Below, piece after piece: positions 55,444-60,000 of a DNA stretch of 60,000 bases. Each line of letters begins with the position of its first letter. Positions within the stretch are counted from its first letter, which is position 1. Made by a program: the position numbers and the translations under genes. Origin of the DNA: Polytrichum commune (lineage: Eukaryota > Streptophyta > Polytrichopsida > Polytrichales > Polytrichaceae); NCBI GenBank assembly GCA_950295325.1, contig OX485804.1, forward strand, positions 41,852,001-41,912,000, in the 5' to 3' direction. The notes beneath the pieces were generated by a model. The model was not told the DNA's origin. It saw only the letters and a list, made by a program, of their open reading frames with translations, and did no database searches.

Positions 55444-56066
55444 CAATCTACCCTCTATAAATGTTAACCCTCGGGAGTGGATCAAAGTTAACATTTATAG
55501 AGGTGTTAACAATTAAAAATTTAAAAAAAAAAATTTGAGCAATATACAAATCTTAACATTTATAAATATAAGCAATTGTGAAGAGTCCTTGTGAGAGAAT
55601 ACCATTCATAAAATTGCAAACCCAATCAAAACTTTATTCAATATCAAGTTTACAAATCACGGGTGAAGTATGAATCAATGGTTCTTTGGTGAGATTCATC
55701 TGCATGCACAACTTGCAAATATTTCTCAATTTGCACCAACAAACCCACATACTTGGACACATCACATGAACGTGATTCCATGTACCTTCTAATGGTACCA
55801 AAACTAGATTGTAAGTCACTATAAGATGGAATGGGTTCCACCTCACACTCCTCTCCCTCACAATCATCATCTATATTATCATCCATATTATGGTTGTATT
55901 TCATTTGTTAACATTTATAGAGTCAAATTTACAAAGAAGGGAGTACCATTTTGTTAACAATTAACACGTTTAGCATTTATAGTGTGCAATATGTGGGGAG
56001 TAGAAGAAAGTTAACATTTAGAGAGGGTTAACACTTATAGGTGTAACATTTATAAAGGGTGGACTG
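55444..56066. mobile_element. Deleted pogo/Tigger-like DNA transposon
   Basis: Inverted ends: CAATCTACCCTCTATAAATG on the left and the inverse of CAGTCCACCCTTTATAAATG on the right, each next to TA (55442-55443 and 56067-56068). A CAGT-type terminus with a TA duplication fits the pogo/Tigger branch of Tc1/mariner. TAACATTTATAGAG-like text repeats inside both ends. The 623-bp interior keeps only the tail of a transposase (see 55650-55904), so this is a non-autonomous deletion product. Confidence 0.7.
55650..55904 (-). pseudogene. C-terminal remnant of a pogo/Tigger-type transposase
   Basis: An open frame of 84 codons starting with ATG. It has an acidic stretch (DDNIDDDCEGEECEVEPIP), then a helical segment (SDLQSSFGTIRRYMESR), then LLVQIEKYLQVVHADESHQR followed by TIDSYF. 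Plant CENP-B/Tigger-like DDE transposases end in this way: an acidic linker, an amphipathic helix region, then a closing K/R-xTxIxxFF-like motif. The DNA-binding and DDE domains are absent. Assignment is by pattern memory and by its position inside a TA-flanked TIR element. Confidence 0.55.
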
Positions 56067-56068
56067 TA

Positions 56069-57743
56069 AATTGAATGTGAAGCATTGGAAACTCCTCATG
56101 CTTCATAGTTTTTAAGAAAGTTTTGATGTTGGAAGTAGCATCAAAGGTCACAAATCAATATAGTAAGACCGGGACAAAATCACCACATGCATATGAGACT
56201 TGGGCAACACATCCTATGTCAATGAAACTGTCATGCATCACTAGAAATAACGTAAATCTACCATTGTGGTAGAAATTTTGCAAATTATTTCTTCAATGAC
56301 GGAGGATGTGTTACCCAAGTGTCATATGCTTGTAGTGAATCAAGCTAGGATGTGGTGCACCATAACCTCTAAGGTATTTGGGTGTTATTTGGTTCATTCT
56401 CCATGTTCTCCAACTTCTACCGATTAGATATACACAAAAAAACTCGCGTTGCATTAGAAAATCTATAATGAAACATATGCAAAAACTGGATTGAAATTTG
56501 GATCTATCCTGATTTAGTTCCCAGGGGTGGACTCTTCATACAACGTATCAACTAATGTGAGTCTATGTTTTTCTTTTGTGTGTGCATTTAGAAAGGCTAC
56601 TAATTCTCTTGAAGTAAAGATAAATGTACAAAAATCGCCCTAAGACTTAAAGAAAGAAATGACAATAGATGTGTTAGTTTCATCCAATGAACATTTTCAT
56701 CCATTGTTGTCATATGATAACAATCCTCGATGACTACCTTGTCCATTATTGTTTGGGTTTGCATTTGCGTTCTAGGTTTTACAATTTGTAGGCTCTTGGG
56801 GCACTCATGGGCTCCCTTGACTTACGCTCTTAGGATTGTGGCTAAGCTAATGTGCTCTATCTTTGATTGTTTGATGCAGTCGTTGGATTACATGCTATGA
56901 ATGAGAAAACATTCAATGACTCTCTCATTGGATAGTGAGAGTGGATTTTATAATAACTAAAGGCTTAATTCACGATCTTTATTTTTCTACATGTAGTGGA
57001 GGCATTCATCACATTAAATTGAGAAGCTTAGTATAAATACATGAGTTTATTTTCTAACATGTCGTCAGTACGTATACATTTGTTTCTCTCCATAAACTTC
57101 TCATATACATGGGGTTTAATTTCATAGTGACCCACACACATCATTTTAAGTTTCCATTGAAGAGTCCACCCCCTAGGGATTTGGTGATGGTTATCAGAAG
57201 TGCATGCTTGTTGATTTCTTAACTATATACATAGGTCCTCCCAATCGTGTTCATCGTTATTGAGTGTATGGCAGTTCTCAATGTTTGAAGACATAGTTTA
57301 ATGATGTCTTTATGATGTTTTCTCACTGATCCTCATCAAACCACATACCAATCAAATATAGGGGTCCACTTAAGAATATAAACCACTTAAGACCCATCTA
57401 CCTTAGGGATACATTTTCATACATGGTTCCTATGAAAAGCCGTTTTGGAACTCGTGATATGCAAACCAACTATGGACACCTCAAATTACCTGGTCATGCT
57501 TATCAGCCCCAAAGCATGCCACAAGTCCTAGATTGTTGGTATTCCTTGTTTTGTTCTTGTGTTTTTAATTTATTTTTTGGAAGCCATGTATAATGGAAAT
57601 CAATTAGTCTTCTCAGTAGGTAGTAGGGTACAATGATCCAACCAACCAAACTTGACTTAATTGTAATTGTTGGGTCATAATTTAATTTAATTTATATATA
57701 TAAGAGTTGTGGAGGATGTTCACAAGGCCGCGCCTGTTACTCA
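56069..57743. other. Spacer, no gene supported
   Basis: AT-rich. R2-like phrases occur at about 57240-57410 (CACATACCAATCAAATATAG, AAACCACTTAAGACCCATCT). No other feature recognised. Confidence 0.4.
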
Positions 57744-58244
57744 AGGCCACTTCACACACGAGATTGAGGGCCCGTGACCATTACACTTCAAGCACTCTCA
57801 TTGGTGGAAAAGGTGGAGCCGGTCCAAGTTCGCTTCGCACCCCACTTGAGGGACCAACATAGTATGTGAATGCAAGATGGATGTAAAGTCGGCATGGATT
57901 CCTACATGGCATCGAATGGGTCATGTTTCATGGTCACTTGGACTATTTTCAAATACCACCGCTTGGAGGTAGGCCTAACACAAAACCGGGAGATGATGGC
58001 ACTCCGAACGCTCACAACCGCTGATTTATTCTATTTTATCATATGTGAGGACCCACATGAATACAAATTCATTGAAATAGCATTTGGTTGAGGGCCCGGT
58101 CACATATGGCTTCACACTACACTTGAGGGTCCGTATCCACACTACATGATTTTGAAGGTGCGTTGGGACGGCCTTTGGACACTTTTTCTTTTGGGCTCTC
58201 ACAATTTCATGGTCACGGCTCTTGGCTCGTGTGTGAAGTGGCCC
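57744..58244 (-). mobile_element. Harbinger-like MITE, copy G
   Basis: A 501-bp copy in reverse orientation with termini AGGCCACTTCACACACGAG and GCTCGTGTGTGAAGTGGCCC and TCA on both sides (57741-57743, 58245-58247). Its interior matches copy F inverted over its full length. Confidence 0.9.
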
Positions 58245-60000
58245 TCAACAAAATACTTAGGGAATTTTGACTCCCAAGAGGTCTAGTTGTGGGTGTCATT
58301 TCCTACTCTATAAATGGGGAGTGTGAGGAGGGGACTTTGAGTTGGTTACGGTTATGTTTGCAATTGAAATTCATTCAAATTGTTTTAGGAAAAAAATAAT
58401 ACAACTAGTGCTACTTTTTTTTTTTCCTTTCCAATTATTGTGGACATCGTAATATTGGTGATGATATCATACATAGTGAACCACATTAAAATTTGAACGC
58501 TTTAGAAGTAGAGTGGAGCATGCACAATAGTGACACATCAACGTAGTCACGAGTGGCATGATACATTTACATGGAGTTTGCGTGATTCATACATTAATGA
58601 GGGTGTGACCTTGACAAGTGACATGATGTGATGTGCACTGACGATAACGGTCAATTTGCATTGCAATTCATTAGAATGCCATAATATCTCATGTTTTCCA
58701 TGTGACATATGAGAAGATGAACTGGTGACCTTGCAATGCAATTGAGCAGGATGTCATAATAGTCTCATGACAAGTAGTCTGAGTGTGATGCACATCAACA
58801 ACAACAAGGACGCCATACAACACACACACGAGATGGTACACATTGATTGACTCATATTACACCATGCTTTTGGACATCGAAGTGTTTGTCGTTGTGCACA
58901 CTAGTACACATTGATTTATTGTAACAAAGACAGAGGACGGCCTATAGAGTAACCTCAGGTTGGTCACTCTATAGGGTCTTTGTGCACCACCTGCAACTAA
59001 GGGGTATTTGTGTGAGGCCTATTTACCTATACTAAGTGAATTAAAAACTCCCTATAATTACTTAATTCTTTAAAATTACTCGTTTTATGAATTACCCTAC
59101 CATTAGTTATATTCCCAGTGCTATTGCATTCTTTGGTAGTCTATATTCCTTGTAACTAAGAAAATTAACTCAAAAGTATATGCATTATAGAAATGGTGCA
59201 AAAAAATATGGCAACAAATAGGCATGATGCATACATATCATGGCAAAACCATGCATGGGCAAGATATACACACCATGCATACCATTGCAAAGTCATGCAA
59301 CTACAATACATACACAACATACAATTGTGACAACATGAAGCAAATCATTCCAAGAGTATAACATGATGGAGAATGCAACAAGAAATAAGGCAAACACTTT
59401 AAATTTTTCCTACAAGTCTGCAAATTTAGGGTTCAATATTACGTTACCATCATGCATCACAAAAGAAGAAGGCTTAGTGTGGAAACACAACAATCATAAG
59501 GTTCTTATCTTCAACTCTATATTATTAAAAAAACAAATGAATGATTCACATTTAAAATTTGTCTACCTTGCTTGTAATAAAACTATATACTTTTAATGGA
59601 CCCTTGATTATGTGGAAGCCTCTATTAAATTTATGTCAATCAAATTGATCCTCCCCATATTAGGTTGCATGTCGGTTTTCAAATACACCAAGTGACCTAC
59701 CCATAGCCTCTAGCTAGTGAGAAACAATCATGCTATCTATATTGGTGCTTTGAGGATTCACATTATTGAGGACATGCTTTTTGCATGCTTTGACCTCTTG
59801 AGTAGTAAAAAGCCCTTATGCTTTCCAACCTTTAACATGAATAGGGACAAGGAGATTGGTGTTACCTATTGTCCAAAGCTTGTGTTGGAGTCATCAAGTT
59901 TGAGGTTCCGTGTTGTAGATTCAAAATCAAGTTCAACTTTAGGTTTTGAGCAAGTGTCCAACAACCTTCAGCAAATCCATATTCCCTTCTCAAGAATATA
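58245..60000. other. Spacer, no gene supported
   Basis: AT-rich. The only distinct structure is a hairpin at 58941-58975: CCTATAGAGTAACC and GGTCACTCTATAGG pair over 14 bp with one mismatch around a 7-base loop. Between 59210 and 59300 the words CATGCAT, ATACACAC and ATGCATACCA recur without a clean period. Confidence 0.45.

Noticed and set aside
57870-58091. Frame MQDGCKVGMDSYMASNGSCF, also seen in inverse copies
   Set aside because: It repeats at 452-646 and 49871-50080 because these are copies of one MITE. Stops fall at different places and no function is implied.

Overview
This is nuclear DNA from a seed plant, most likely a flowering plant. The evidence is three intron-rich genes of plant families with canonical GT/AG introns, plus long AT-rich spacers full of short inverted-repeat transposons (MITEs) of several superfamilies. 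I could not name the species. All gene models were built by hand from splice signals, reading phase and remembered family sequence. Homopolymer run lengths may be off by one base.

Layout. 1-13.2 kb is a transposon graveyard: repeated copies of one Harbinger-like MITE family (TIR GGGCCACTTC), a CACTA-like element, two foldback elements, two dispersed repeat families (called R1 and R2 here), a tRNA-like half and a decayed hAT transposase. Three Harbinger-like MITEs are stacked end to end at 11.9-13.2 kb, just upstream of the first gene. 13.4-22.5 kb (+) is a group IVb cyclic nucleotide-gated channel (CNGC2/CNGC4 clade): 10 coding exons, 706 aa, preceded by a microsatellite-rich leader and a long leader intron holding a 200-bp triplicated repeat. 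22.8-31.6 kb is spacer with a Helitron helicase remnant, a 142-bp tandem repeat, a CCCATGCCCACC minisatellite and a G/C-tract-bounded inverted element.

31.6-39.6 kb (+) is a GH36 raffinose synthase/alkaline alpha-galactosidase (SIP1/RFS) gene: 13 exons, 744 aa, with a partial copy of exon 1 inside intron 1. It converges, with a 600-bp gap, on 40.2-44.0 kb (-), a MAGE-domain NSE3 subunit of the SMC5/6 complex: 7 coding exons, 220 aa, whose ATG is the last codon of exon 1. 44.4-60 kb is spacer again: clustered R2 copies, two Stowaway MITEs, an ACCGGTT-rich repeat family (R3), a 650-bp TIR element, a deleted pogo/Tigger-like element that still encodes a transposase tail, and two more copies of the main MITE family.

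The three genes do different jobs (calcium-permeable channel in signalling, galactosyl-sugar metabolism, chromosome maintenance). Nothing suggests they act together. The most notable signals are architectural: inverted repeats inside and around the genes that could affect splicing, circular RNA formation or small RNA production. I found no convincing wholly new gene system.
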